Position numbers and translations under genes: made by a program. From Chlorops oryzae (taxonomy: Eukaryota > Arthropoda > Insecta > Diptera > Chloropidae), in the NCBI GenBank assembly GCA_020466095.1, contig CM035806.1, positions 38,929,698 through 38,993,697 of the forward strand: a stretch of DNA of 64,000 nt. Direction: 5' to 3'. Shown here one piece after another: positions 23,141 to 37,000 of this stretch. The number at the start of each line of letters is the position of its first letter. Within the stretch, counting starts at the first letter, position 1. The notes under the pieces are model-generated. The model searched no databases and was not told the origin of the DNA. It saw only the letters and a program-made list of their open reading frames with translations.

Positions 23141-26100
23141 GAAAGAGGACAGAATGAGTCAGTAATCAGAGAGGAGACTTAAACACTGATGCCAAGATAT
23201 TTAGTCATTTCATGACAAAATATGCTCAAATATTTCGTATTTAGGAATGTCAACGTTATAAGTAAAATAGCTGTTAATTTATACGACGACGTCATCGTCT
23301 TATAAGTACATACTCGATAGCAAGATCCGATTTACATCTATTCGAACATCGACCATTTTGAGAATCTGTAAAATATTTTGCGCTATTTATTAAAATTCAA
23401 CTACCATAACTCCGTATACAAATGTGTATAAATTAAAACACATATGTGCATACATACATATGTATGTAAAAATTTCATCGTGATATTCCGACGTCAGAAA
23501 ATTGTAATTCAACACGATTTCGTTTTGGCCTTGAAAACGTACATGACATCATCAGAATAATAAAAGGCATCTTACTAACCAATGGATCCAAGAAAAAAGA
23601 ATAATAAAAATAAAAATAAAAATACAAAAATAACAAAACAAAAATAAACATACATAAGAATAGCAATAACAACAGACGTACCGGCAGAAGTGTGCCTCCC
23701 AAGGCCCCGCTTACGCTCCCTGGCCGCCTCTTGCCCGCAAAGAACTTCATACCAAAGCCACACTCGGCGCTTTTAATTTACGCTTCAAACGTGTTGTTGC
23801 ACTGTTATTGTTGTTGTTGTTGTTGCTGCGCTACTATTGTATTTCGTCGAGTTTAGCTTTTGTTGGTGTTTTCTTTTCTTGTTTTTTTCTGTTTTTGTTA
23901 TTTTAAAGTTTCCACAGTGCAAGCATTTTTTGTTTGTTTTCATTCAAGTTGGACTTGATTATGTTCCAGCACTGATCGGAGCCAGCCGACGCGTCGCAGT
24001 ACGACGCAGTGCGCCGCGGCCGGTTCGTCCAGTTCGATACCTCTTGTTGAGCGTCTGTGGATTCGATTCTGTTATTTGTACAATTGCGTTTTCCTTTACT
24101 TTGTGGAACGTATTTCTTGGAATCTTCTGTTCAGAAAATAACTTGGCGAAATTTAGCCTTTTATTTTTAATTCGTTTTTTTATTCATTTTTCTCTTGATT
24201 TTTGATTTTACATTTTAACACAAAAACTGGTTTGAATCATTGGAGTAGGTAAAAAAGCCCACGCGACGCAGTTCATTCCTTACAAAAAAAACAAAAAAAA
24301 AAAAAAAAAAAAATTTCTTGAAATTGCTGAAACTGGAGTTGGAACTTGAAACGGTGGACTCGAATCGGTTGACTTTGTCCGTTCGTCGTCTGCACCCAAG
24401 CAATTGAGTAGGTCGCTGCATAACCGGCATGCCTTGCCTACGGATATGCATGTATGTATGGATGTATGTACATATGTATGTACGTGCACATCCATCATTC
24501 CTTGTTAATGTTTCTCTTGAGTGCGGAACGTAAAATTTTTTAATTGCCCACAAATGAAAGAAACACCAACGCGTTTCAAAGAGAAATTTAATGCCCCCGA
24601 AAGGGCTTGGGAAATATCAATTCTCAAAATATTTTTCAATTAATTCTTCTTGACTCATTAAATGGCCCGAGAAATCGATTTTTCTTAACTCCGCCGGGCG
24701 AACGCTAAACAGAAAGCGAATGCGGCTAACAAAAGTACGCTTAGTTCTATGAATTTTTTCCTATAGTCTATAGTCTATAATCTATAGTCTATGGTCTATG
24801 GTCAGTAAAAAGTAAGAAAGAAGCCAAAGCCTGGGCGAAGTGATTTCAATTAAAAATTAAATGTCACTAACAAAAGTAAACTTAGTTAAAAGAATTGTTC
24901 CTACTTGTTTTGGATTTTTATGGTCTGTGGTTAGTGAAACAAAATTAAGGAGAAAACAGCCCCGCAGTGAAGTGGTTTTGCATGGTTTGTTTTGAAATTA
25001 AAGAAGGTAGAAGAAATTGGCTACCGATCAGGCCGAAAGGTACGTGACTTTTCGATTTTGCTGATCTCAGAATACCGTGAATCATTTCATACAAAAATAT
25101 CAAAAATACTTATGTATATCGAAATTCTCGTTTCATCTAGCCACTTTGTATAATATACGCACTCCCAGCATTGTGTCGCTGCACGTGCGATGTAAAGATT
25201 TCGATGTAAAAATTGCGTCTCAGAATCTGAGACTGAAATCTACAAGAACTAAAATCGAATAAAATGAAAATTGAAAAATTATTTTCAACGATTTTTTGTG
25301 CTTTCGAGAATTTTCTGAATTATTCTTATGCCAATGGAAATGAAAATCAAATGAAATAAAATTCGTTTGCCAGCTTCGAATAAAATTCAAAAAGCAAAAA
25401 TCGATATTTTTATATTGACGAAAGCTTTGTGTTTATAATGTTGTGCGCTCCTCGCTCTCTCTCTGCATTATAACTATAGTATGCTATACGTTCATGGCAA
25501 CAAATGTTGCCTAATTGTTGTCACGCACGGCAATTCTTCCATGAAACTTCAAACAAACGAAACAATAATAGAACTGCTCTGGCTGACATAATGGTTTTAA
25601 TTACTTACTTATAAAAAACTTCTGCCATTCGAAAATATACATACATTATCATATCGTATTATCGTATTAAATCATAGACGGGCAAACGGTCAGACTGCTG
25701 ACGCCAGACAGAGGGTGAAAGTCATGTCATTATTGATTCACACTGGCACAAGTACAATCGGCAATGGACAGTATACTACTAGTAGCGAGTAGGTAGATTA
25801 GGGATTAATTTCTGTTCATTAATCGGAGAAAATTGAAAACAGCCCTGACTCCGCACGGTCATGAAACAAATGAAATTCACCAACCTTCTTTAGTGGTTAG
25901 TTTAAAAACTAAGAAAAAATGAAGAAGAAAAAACACAATTAAAGTAACTCCAAAATCACCCAGTCAAATTATTTACTTGAAGTTATTTTTAGTACCGGGT
26001 GGAATTTGTCATTTTTATTGTGATTTTTATGATAAATCCGTCAAAAGAATTTTTGTTTAATCTTGTCACCACTGAGAAGACTATCCCAATTCAATTACAT

Positions 26101-26156
26101 ATTATAATAAAAAGTGACCATCCGTCTGGGATTTGTGGAGAAAGTCCCCTTCTTTT

Positions 26157-26575
26157 TATACCTAGCGTAAGCCTATTAGTTTTTTTGTGGATCTGGCAAC
26201 AGCTAGAACTAAGCTCCGCAGATATAGACAAATATTTATATTCCGCCTGTCCGCCTGTCCGTCTGTCCTGTCTGTGGTCAGGTCCCTTCCAAACGGGTGA
26301 ACCAATCACGTCAATTTGGCACACAGCTATGTTTGGCCCCGAGAACGATCCGAAGTGAAAATGCGCGGTATCCGCCCACTGCCACGCCCACAATTGGAGA
26401 TTTTTGGCGATTTCCGTGCGGACAGGCAAAACATTGCGCGTCAATATTAGAGTTGCAACGGATATCCGGCCACTATCCGGCATCCCCTTGATACATTGCT
26501 ACATTAGTCAATATTGTCGGGACGCTGGGTATCTCGAAGTCGCGCTTGACCGACTTTAGCTTTCTTAGGTACTTG
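26157..26575 (+). mobile_element. INE-1/DINE-1-like element (copy b)
   Basis: Starts TATACCTAGCGTAAGCC, contains CAGCTAGAACTAAGCTCCGC, the CCGTCTGTCC block and CCACGCCCAC. It ends with the hairpin arms GAAGTCG and CGACTTT at about 26535-26556 followed by AGCTTTCTTA. Shorter than copies a and c. Confidence 0.75.
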
Positions 26576-29454
26576 CCCCTTTTTTTATGTTTCTGACTTG
26601 CTTTTACTTTTTGTGCTTCGCCTGGAACTAGTACCTTTTGGTCTAGATTTCCATTTCAGATCAAATTTCAACGAAAAATCGGCAAGGGTATGAAGAACAA
26701 AAAAAAAAAATAATAATAATAAAAATAAAAAAACAATGAAATACAACGAATTAAGTTTTATTTAAGAAAACAATTTTACAGTGCTTGCCGACAAATTTAT
26801 TTCCGTCAAAATTAGGGTTAACCATGAGAAATGGCCTTGCAATCGGTGTTGCCAAGTCGGGCCTTTCTTGAACAAATTTAGTATGAAAGAGGTAAAAAAA
26901 TATCTGTAGCCACAAATGTAATAACAAAAAAAAAAAAAAAGTCAATGTCATGTCAGATGATTCAGGTACCTAGTACTGTCGAAAACCCGTCAACGTCATC
27001 TATGGTACAAACGGCTTTGTGTTACAGAAATATGGTCACCTTAGCCTAAAACTGGTTAAAGAAAGTGAAGAAAAGAATTTTGCGCTTTACGGACAATCAA
27101 ACAAAAACGAAATAAAGTAGGTACATATAATATTTTAACTCTATAAAACATATAGAGTATATATGTACATAAATGTACGTACATATGTTCATATTGTGTT
27201 TGTTTATAGAGAGGCAGTTGAGAGCTAAGCACTCGTAAATATGACAACAAAAAAGTCCATTGTTTATCGCGGAATTCTCTCTGAAAGTGATTTATTTGAT
27301 GCGACGACAGATATGTATGTTTTGTACATAAGTATGTACATATGTATGTATGTAGGAGAAACGGGTTTGCCGCAGAAGCATCTAAATAAAACAAGGAGAA
27401 CGGAAATTAGCTATGGAATAATACGAAAAAGCATTTTTCACGAATAGAAGTGCATCTGAAAAAACGAAAATGAAAATGGAAATGGAAATTAAATATATGA
27501 AAAAGGAAAAATAAAAAATAAAAAATAAAAATAATGAAAAACATTTCCCCAAATAGAGCCCATTAAAGAAAACGATGAACAATACTGAGCTGACGAGCTG
27601 ACGAGCTGATTGTCAAGGCTAAGTAGCTGTCGCGGCTATATGTATGTATGTAGCTATTGTCGTGGCAGTCGAAGCTATTTAATCTCTTCAGAGGCATTGT
27701 GTTGCGTAATGCAATTAGTGATTACGGAATGACTTCATTCATGAATCGAATTGAAAAGTAGGAAGGAAAAAGAATTGTATTTGAATTTGAGCACTCTTGG
27801 AGCATTCCCAAGCTTGCTAAATTAAGGCTTTTCGGAGGCATTTGAAATCTTATGTGGGTACATACTACATATATAATACAAATGTACATATAAGTGCAAA
27901 CACATGGGCACCTCGAACAGTCGAACAGTCGAACGTCTTAATTAACAATAATCATCGTTAATCAAGTGAGGAATGCACTACTCTTCAAGCGAGCCTTCTA
28001 TAAAAAGAAAAAGAAAAAATAAAAAATAAAAAACGCGATGCATCTTCTCAAATAATGGAATTCTCGAATGCACGATTTTTTTTCTGCTTGACTTCTGACA
28101 TCGCGAATTCATGGTCCAAGGCGTAGTAGCCTCATTTTTGAGCATAAATATGACTGACAGCGATTAGCGATAACAGGAAGAGATTCCAAATAGTTACATA
28201 CATATTTCTATTCTAGTTCTATTGAGAATTTTGTTGTTGTTGTTTTTTTTTTTCTAAAGACACGTTCACTGCTTTCCACTCTGATGCCACTTTGAAGGGT
28301 CATGCTCATACTTGTCGCGACAATCGTAGGAGTGCTTGCTTCGTATTTCGAGTGCATGATCTAATGTTTTGGACCGCAGTTAATTGCACTAGCAGCCAAC
28401 CAGGAAATCAGGCGCGTATGCCGAAAATTATTTCGGGAGGGGTTTTAGGAATAAGCAATTTCATTTTACATCGTCACTATTTCCTCGTCCCTCTTTCTTT
28501 TTTTTAAAAGCTGCTCGCAAATTGAAAGAAGTCTTGGTCATTCTAAACTAGCCCCTAAGTACGTCACTGCCGGGAATAACGTCATATTTTATGAAAAATG
28601 AATTTTTGTTGGAACGAAGAGAAAATTTCGGTTTAAAAATAATTATTGTGCAAAAAGTCAAAGCCATTACGTAATCGAGCTTATTAAATCATTCGAAAAG
28701 AATTATTATTCTATTATTATATTATAATAGATACATACATAAATAGTGAGTAAAAACAATCAATGGGGTTAACAAAAGAATTATGTAGTACCTTCCGATT
28801 GTTTCACTTACTAAGGAAGCAGGCAGTTCAAATATGGCATTAAGGGTCGCGACCAAACGGACCAGCTATTAGTGAAATTATCACCCCAATTCGCGTCATA
28901 CGAAAAGGGTATGTAAGGTGTCTTACTGTTATTTGAAAGCCCGTACTCAGAAGGTACCGAATATATATATGTATGTATGTATGTAGGTGATTTTGACTTT
29001 TCTTCCAAGGTACCTTAATCATCTGAAAACTTTTAACTTTTTGAGGTTTTTTTATTTGTGAAAGTTCATATTAAAAGTTTTTGTGCTAAACAGGATTAAA
29101 AAAAATAGGTACATAAGTATATTGTGTTTATCGATAATTGCAGCTGGGAAAATTGTCATATGTGCGTGAAGTACTCATTTGCATTTGACACATGAAAAAA
29201 AAAACCGCAAATTGAAGAGTGTTGAGTGCGCAGGGTTGCATTCGACTGTTCGGCTTTACTTCCCAATGAGGAATGAACATGACAAGTTTTTATGCAAAGT
29301 AGGTAAATGCGAACAGCAGCTAATTCTTCGGAGGAAGCATGGACACCGACTTTGGAAGTTTAGAATTTTTGCCAGATTTTGAAACGTCTCTCTCTCTCTC
29401 GCTCTTACTCTCACTCTCAATCTCAAATTCTCTCATAGTTTACTAGGTTCCAGC

Positions 29455-29760
29455 TAATTTACTTACCCAGCGGCCAATAGGGCCTATTGTCTACGAAGTA
29501 TACCAGACTGTAAGCCAACTTCCTATTATGTAATAGCTTTAAAAGTATACGAGAGTAAGCGACCTGCCTGCCAATAGCACCAATATGTTGTAGTAGCAGC
29601 CGTTCGCTCTTAAAAAACGTCCACGCTCAAACAAAATATACTAGGACGGTATATGAGGTCGTATGCATTACCGCCTATGGCCTGCGAAATGTGTTGCGGT
29701 TGGTCGCTTCTGTAAGCAGCATTTTGGCCGCTGGGTAGGTACTTGCCTCTAACGTCGAAA
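29455..29760 (-). repeat. Dispersed repeat, inverted copy
   Basis: Read on the minus strand, 29470-29520 matches the CTTACA, GTATACTT, GTAG, CCGCTGGG order found at 10425-10475 and 860-915. A further related piece lies at 29555-29760. Confidence 0.6.
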
Positions 29761-30171
29761 CATTTGATTCACATCTGAGCAGGGGCTAATACAAGTGCAC
29801 GACCGATGCCGTTGCCCATCCTCGTAGAAGCGTATGGGAAGGTTTTCCTAAAATCCATAAGACTTGATACCTTCAGAAGAGAGAAGTTGGAGATGAATAT
29901 TCATAAAATAAAAGACAACTCAACAGCTTTAATTACCTATAAAAATGTGTATAAAAGCTTCAGTCGAGGGTGAATCATCATCGATGACGATATTTCTATT
30001 GAAGTCGATTCTCACGAGCGGAGCTGCGAATCTGAAATGAGCTTCGAATTGAGCTGCTGAATCGGAATCGAGATATGTACATTCATTAGCAGATAATTGC
30101 TTCCCGTTCAATTCACGTCTATTTTAGTCTATTTTTTTCATTCGATTTGCGAAGTTTTGAAATTTTGATTT

Positions 30172-30177
30172 TCAGTT
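30172..30177 (+). promoter_or_regulatory. Candidate initiator of the proximal LEA-like transcript
   Basis: TCAGTT fits the arthropod initiator and lies 55 bp upstream of the ATG at 30227. A GGTCA word about 29 bases downstream resembles a DPE, shifted by one base from the usual spacing. No TATA box is seen. Confidence 0.4.
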
Positions 30178-30226
30178 CGGTTAGAAAGTCCGCTGGAGAA
30201 AGGTCATAAATTGTGAAATCGATCAA

Positions 30227-31247
30227 ATGTCGCAGAGTGGTTATGGTGGTGAATATAGACATTGCGGGGACTTTTTCCATGATTTTTTCTCTCTCTCCTA
30301 ATTCGTTTCCTTTTATTGATATTTGAAATTTTTCTTGGACTTTGCAGCATCTCTCAAGAGCTTTGGCGAAAAAACTGCTAACCTTTTCAGCCGGAAAAAG
30401 GAAGATGCCGAAAAGCTAGCCAAAGAGAAAGCCGAGAATGCACAGAAAATGGCCGAGGAGCAGGCCAAAAAGGTCGGCGAAGCAGTTCAGCAGACAAAGG
30501 GCGAAGCTGAGAATTTGGCAACAAGCACAGGTGAGTGAGTGGGGGGGAGGGAGGGGAGGAGGTCTCTGCCTCATTGAATACTTATTGAAATTCTTCCTAC
30601 TTTGCAGCCAAAGAAGCTGCAGACCTAGCCGCTGCAGAAGCTCAAAAGGCCGGTCAAGTCATTGATCAGGGCGTGCATCAAGCTCAGGCTGCCGTTGACA
30701 ATTCGAAACAGGCTATCGATCACACTGTGCAACAGGCCAATGCTATCGCGCAGAATACTAAGCAAGCAGCTGCAAATGTTGCCGATGCCACCCAAAGGGT
30801 CAGTAGAAATATAAACAGATCTTAACACTTTCCTTCATAGCTTTCTCTATCTCTATCTCCCTCTTTCTCTTGGTACATTTTCAGGCTGCTGCTAATGCCG
30901 TTGATCAAACCAAGAAAGCTGCTAACGAGGCTATTAACAAAAGCGTAAAGGCCGCCGAACAGGTGGTCGATCAGAAAATGAAGGAGGCCGAACATCATGT
31001 TGATAGCGCCATGAAGACAACTAGTCAAGCAGTCGACCAGAAAATGAACGAAGCCAATCAGTATGTTGACCACAAGCGTGAAGATTTGGAAAAGGTAAAA
31101 CCCAAATACATTCCAATTCAATCGCAATTTTAATCTCTGATCTCTTTCCAATTCCAATAGTCAATGCACGATTCGGCTGTTAATGCACAACAGTCCGCTG
31201 GCCAACAAGCTACAGCTCTATTGGGCAAGCTTCATTTGGGAAAATAA
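30227..31247 (+). CDS. Ala/Lys-rich amphipathic helix protein (LEA/perilipin-like)
   Basis: Exons 30227-30248, 30348-30530, 30608-30798, 30885-31094, 31161-31247 join in phase to 230 aa ending ALLGKLHLGK. Most donors and acceptors are good; exon 3 uses GTCAGT. From residue 8 on it is one long amphipathic helix without Pro or Trp. It is rich in Ala, Lys, Glu and Gln, with loosely repeating units such as AVDQ-K-EA and AKEKAENAQKMAEEQAKK. Such 11-mer-like helices occur in LEA, synuclein and perilipin/apolipoprotein-like proteins, which coat lipid or protect proteins under drying; which of these applies is unknown. No signal peptide. An alternative first exon at 12928 may give a different N terminus. 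Exact fly orthologue not recalled, so no symbol is given. Confidence 0.85.
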
Positions 31248-31319
31248 ACTCAGAGAGTTACATATTATACCTATTATATAAAATATTGAATTTTAAAAAA
31301 TTTATCTACAAGAAAAAAA

Positions 31320-31894
31320 AAAAAAAAAAAAACTGGAGAAGAAGAAGAAATTCACGCGAATCTCGAGTGAGAAAATTAGCTTCTCAATAACTACAGAAAT
31401 CAATCTTCATATTAATTCACAAGCAAAAACACAAACAAAAAACAAAATGCAAATAATAAAAAATAAAAAATAAAATATTAAAAATTCAAAATTCAAAATG
31501 TCAGCTTAAATATATCACAATTGTGATGAAAACTATAACGCAAGAAAATCGTAATTAGAATCGAAATCGAAATAAAAGAAAACAGCTGTGCTTCAAGAGA
31601 AATTTTCTGAAATCGATCGCAAAAAATTGTCTATTAATCAGCGAAAGTTTGTTGCTAATTGTCCATTTTATTGTCCATTTTATTGTTAAAAGAAAAACGA
31701 AAAAAAAAGAAAAAAAAAACATTTACAAATAGTTAATGCTGTCAGTCGTTTCAATTGGCAACGCTTGTCAACGCTCGTTGTTGATTGATTGGCGCCGTTG
31801 CCGAACCCGCTTGACGTACGTTGCGCGCGTTGCTTTACGAATTGATACGATTGACAACGACGCTCGTTGCCTTGCATGAGCCAAGGAAAAGGAT
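31320..31894. other. 3' flank of the LEA-like gene
   Basis: A-rich DNA with several AATAAA-like words (for example near 31570). At 31745-31880 there is a cluster of CAACGCTCGTTG-type palindromic words. No coding sequence seen. Confidence 0.45.
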
Positions 31895-33931
31895 TGGTAG
31901 CATCTACTATATTGAGCTACCTCTTAACCCAACCCAACCTACGGATCCATTAGATGTAGCTTAGGACCCCCATGAAATCTCCACACAGATATAACTTTTT
32001 TCTAATTTCAGACCATGACGGTAAATTTAATGCGCCATCATTTTTTTATTCAACAAAATCAAAGTATCTGAAAAAGCACAAAGTACCAAAAAAATTCGCA
32101 AAGAAAAGTTCACATCAATTTATACATAGGTATATTTATAAAAGCTCGAACATATTGATTTAAGAACCTACATTTATATATTTGTCTGTTTGTTTGTTTT
32201 GCATCAACGCTACAGTACCAAAATTTGAGCTAATTCGTCATCATAATTTAGAGCGTTTAATGAGAAAGAGAAAAGTCAGAAAGAAAGACAAACGCCCAAA
32301 GCACAAATAAAAACAAAAGCGCAAATGCACAAAACTGTGGCTTACAAGCTGAGCTCTAGTTTATGCAAATGACACAAAAAAAGGAATTAGCGTTCTCTCT
32401 GCCTTTTACCCCCTCATTTAGGTTTCGCTTTTAATAGAAAGTTTTTTTTTCTTCTTTTTTTTTTTTCAGATATTTTCTTCGTTTAAATTCTTTGTATTTT
32501 ATTAACCCATATGAATCCAACGATCCGGCGTTGTGAGAATAGGTAAAGCTGATTTTAAAATTTTCTAAACTCAGGAAGCTATTTTCTTTGTTTCAGCAAG
32601 TTAATTTTGGTTTGTATATTTACTATTAAGAATGTTGCATTTCCACCAAAAAATGTAATAATAAAATTTAGAAAGACTTGACTTACATACAGGTATTCGT
32701 AGTAGATGTTGAGGGCTGCTGACGTTACTCGTTGAAGGCCTTCATTGTGTAGCGACTGCGGCGAGTAGAAATACTCTACTGTCGGTCAACATACATTCCT
32801 TTAGTATGTTAAGTTTAGCGATTAATATATTGCTATAGGTGGAATTTCAAAAGAAAATTAGAATGTGGAAAAAGCGATACCGAGCACAACAAAAATCTAG
32901 GAAATCATCGATACGATTGCCTTTTACCTGATGACGAACCAACGCTTATTACATTTAACAATTCCCGGGGCGGGCAAATAAACTATTCCAATTATTTCTT
33001 AAAAAGAAATCTTCCGAGGGAGTGCTATCCAATCAGCAACGAGAAGCTTAGATATGTACGTCCCAGTAAATGAAGACTTCTTCAAGCTTTTAAGGAAGTT
33101 TTAGATGACCTTAAAACAGACGTACGACGGACACTCGATGAACACACGTGTTCCACAGTACAACGGAGAAAAGTCCAAAAAAACTTAAAAATTATCGGAA
33201 GACAAAAAATATGGACCTGGGCACGTCGCTTGGTACCCAGGCCGATGAAATGCAGTACGTGTAGCTTGAGATAGCTTCCTGGTCCAGGATGCTTCCAGAT
33301 TAAGGATTTCCTATTAGAAGTAAAATTCTTTATAGACCCCAACACGTGGATAAGGACTACACTTACTGTTCTTATCCTGTGATCCAAAAAAATTTGAAAA
33401 CTGGTGACCACGCTAGTAAAAGTATTTTGCGTGACGGGTTTTTTTGTTTCTTCTTCACGATGTGAAGGGAATTATAAATTTTAACTGAAATTTTATTTAT
33501 TGTTTTTTTTTTTTTTCCACAGAAAATTTCTTTAAGTTTAAAACTCTTTTTTTTTCTAAATTTTTTCTTTTCTTTAAAGTTATTAACTTTGGAGCCTCTT
33601 AGCTCGTCGGCTGCAGAAATCGAATTGATCTGAACGACCTCACGAACTAGCATCATTACTCTCCTACCAAGAAAAGCTTTGGAATTCAGCAATTGGTCTT
33701 ATGCATTACACACATTGCATTCGCTCTATATTTTTGGGGTTGCCTTTTTATTCTTGTCCGCCGTGATCTCTGAGTATTTACGCATGAAGGGCATTCTATG
33801 GTCAAAGGCTGGAGTGCGTAACCGATCGTATCATGCTAGCAGTGCATGCAATAGCTTAAAGGTGCAATAAAACCTTTTTGGTTTTGTTTTGTATGAAGAG
33901 AAATCTTTAACCCTTCAGTTACCCCAGTACA
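31895..33931 (-). repeat. 3' LTR of the RING-Gag retrotransposon
   Basis: 2037-bp direct repeat of 39776-41810. It starts TGGTAGCATC and ends CCCCAGTACA on the plus strand (TG...CA boundaries). It differs from the other copy by two extra T in the run at 33503-33516. The minus-strand sequence just inside is only weakly purine-rich, so the polypurine tract is not obvious. Several short ORFs inside are mirrored in the other LTR and have no known likeness. Confidence 0.93.
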
Positions 33932-34048
33932 CCACAAGTTTTGAGGTACAACTGAAAAACTTGAAAAAGGGGTTATTCCGCTGATTATTTTTATTTCTTA
34001 TTACAATTTAATTTTCGACAATTTAGTTTTGAATGAACGCGAATCTGA

Positions 34049-37000
34049 CTAATTTGTTCGTGGCTTTATGTCCTTCTGATGATAAAAGTCTGTTTTTTTC
34101 GTTTCTTCATCCTCGAGCTGATAAATGCAATTGCCTTTCAAACCTGTAACGGTAGCTTTGATAAATTTTGGTGCAAGTTTTGCACAGAATTTCTTAGTAG
34201 CATCACTTAATACAAAATTCCGCCTATATACACGATCTCCTATATTAAAGGTTCTGTCGGAGCTTCTGAGATTATAACGCCTGGCTGCTTGTTGAAATGC
34301 ATTTGCTATATTTTTCTTTATCTGTTCGCGTACCAACTTTAGATGGTCATTCTTCGCTAGACAATCTTCGTCAAAGTAGTTCAAGATTCTATTTAATTCA
34401 TATTCCTTGCCGTGAGATATCATCGATTGGCCGAATAAAGCGTAGTATGGCGTGCAGCCAATAGCTTGGTGATACGAGCTACGTAAAGACTCAGCTATTT
34501 CGGCAAGACATGTATCCCAAGTAGACTGATCGCTAGAAAGGTATGAGCGTATCCCTGTTAGTATGGAGCGATTGACGCGCTCGCTTGCATTCGCCTGCGG
34601 ACTATAAAGTGCCATAAACATGTGTTTAGTACCCCTTTCGTTTAAGAATTTCTTTAATTGAAGTGATTTGAATTGTTTTCCGTTGTCGCTGACTATCAAT
34701 TCTGGTGTACCAAAGATAGGAAAGACAAATTGGGATAAGTAGTCGATAACAACGTTGGCGGTAAATTTCTTAATCAACTTCAAGAGAGGAAATTTCGTAA
34801 TATGATCGAGGACTATTAAGATGCCAATGTGTCCGGACTTGGATCTGGGGTAAGGTCCAAGAAAGTCAATATATAACTTTTGAAATGGGCGTTTAGCTGG
34901 AACTTGGCCTTGCATAGGTGGTCTAAGATGGACGTTTGGAGACTTATTTACCTGGCATACATCACATTTATTGATGAAATCCCTGACTAAAGTGACCATG
35001 TGTGGAAAATATACATTTCGTCTTAAGCGTTCTAGCGTTTTGGCTATTCCTCCGTGGCATTTATTTGGAGGCGAGTGAGCATTCTCTATGACACCATCCA
35101 CTAATTTATCTGGAATCCATAATTTCCAGATAGTTGCTTCTTGAATAGGGTCGCCTTGAGCATGCTCAGAACGTTTATACACATGATTTCCTACAATTCG
35201 TAAATCGGGTAAACAATTCTGATTTTTAGAGATTTGTTCTTTGAGTTTAGTGTACTCTAATGAATTGAATTCTTCAGATTCCAAATCGATTAAGGGAGTG
35301 AAACCTATTTCCGCAACTTCATCAAAGTCCTGTCTTGAAAGGGCATCTGGAACCACGTTTAAAGATCCCTTTCGGTGCTCTATCTGAAATCTATAGGCTT
35401 GAAGTTTCAAGGACCAACGCGCGAGACGTCCGGAGAGATCGGATTGTCTCATCAGCCATTGCAAACTGGCATGATCGGTGACCACTTTAAAGTCTTGCCC
35501 TTCTACATAAGCTCTGAATTTCTTTAAGCTTAGTACGACAGCCAGACATTCTAACTCAGTTACGCTATAATTACTTTCAGCTTTAGTGAGCTTTTTCGAG
35601 AAAAACGCTATAGGCACTTCCACGCTTTCTTCATTTTTTTGTGCTAATACAGCGCCTACACCGAGCTTACTAGCATCGCACTGAATTATGAATTCTTTCT
35701 GATAGTCGGGGCTAACTAAAATTGGGGCTTTCACAAGGCTACTTTTAAGATTTTCAAAAGCTTGCTGAGCGTTTTCAGTCCACTGAAAAGAATTTCCCTT
35801 TTTAATGAGATCGGTAAGCGGTGCTGTTAGAGTCGAAAAATTCTCTATGAAGCGTCTGTACCAGCCTGCCATGCCTAAGAACCGACGAAGCTGTTTAACA
35901 GTCTTAGGAGTAGGGTAATGCTCGACGGCGGCAATTTTATCTGGATCCGTTCTAAGTGTACCGTTCCCCACTACATAACCCAAATAGCGTACTTCCTTGA
36001 TGCAGAACTTGCTTTTTTGGACATTAATGGTCAAGCCTGCTTTCCTCAATTGATGTGCCACCTCTGTCAAGACAGTCATATGACGTTCGAAATTTGCAGA
36101 GACAATGAGCAAGTCATCTAAGTACACAAACACTTCGGATTTAAGATTGTTTGGTATGACATGATCCATCAATCTGCAAAGCGCTTGCGGAGCATTGCAT
36201 AATCCGAACGGCATAACGCAATAACGATACAGCGGTCTATTTGGCACCGTAAAACAAGTGAAATCTCTAGAATGTTTTTCAAGCGGGATTTGCCAAAAGG
36301 CTCGTCTCAAGTCTAACGAGGTTATAAAGGATGCTCTGGGTAACCGACTTAGGATACCTTCAATGTGAGGAAGCGGGTAGGCGTCTTTGATTGTCATGCT
36401 ATTTACGACTCTTGAGTCAAGGCAAAGTCTCGTTTTATTCGGTTTCTTGATTAGAACAACAGGACTGGACCAAGGACTGTTTGGGGCCTCCTCTATTACG
36501 CCTAATCGTAGCATTTCGTTTAGTTCTTGATGCACTAATTTTTCTATGGCTGGCGATATCGGAAAGTAGCGCTGTTTAACTGGTCGCGCATTCGGTTCTA
36601 GCTCGATTTTGTATTCGAACAGTTGAGTTTTCCCTAGGCCTTCTTTTTCGCAAGACGGAAACAATTGTTTAACGATTTCTAACCGGATTTGTTGCGATTT
36701 ATTTAAAGCGATAGCGTTTTGATGGCAATCAGAATTTGTTTCTATAGCTGAGATCAAATTTGGGGCAATCTGAAATTTCTGCCAAAAGTCTACACCTAAA
36801 ATAATCTCGTTTAACAGAGAAGGTACAACAAAGAAATCTAAATGGTTATTTTCATTTCGAAAACGAACAGACAACTTCGCTCTACCAAAAACAATTTGTT
36901 TACTACCATCTGCTGTGCGAACAGCAGTTTTAAATTCTTTGAACTGTGGGTGCTTGGAAATTTCTATCGCTAGATTTCCACCTAAGCACGAAACTTGCGC

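Larger units (their letters stand above)
12947..30171. other. Long gene-free stretch, putative intron of the LEA-like gene
   Basis: About 17 kb without a recognisable coding exon on either strand; the open frames are short and low complexity. It holds the small DNA elements listed separately, many CATACATATGTATGTATG-type runs (for example 14650, 19020, 23450, 24450, 27330), short tandem runs (ATGGGTC at 17395-17425, CTATAGT at 24765-24805), and a G+C-rich patch at 23960-24060 that could be a promoter or untranslated exon. A pair of diverged repeats occurs at 19225-19280 and 28405-28460 (TTTCG, GAGG, GTTTTAGG). Confidence 0.5.

Noticed and set aside
33082..33692. ORFs of about 106-109 codons within the LTR
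   Set aside because: No known domain; they end in Lys-rich low-complexity sequence and recur only because the LTR is duplicated.
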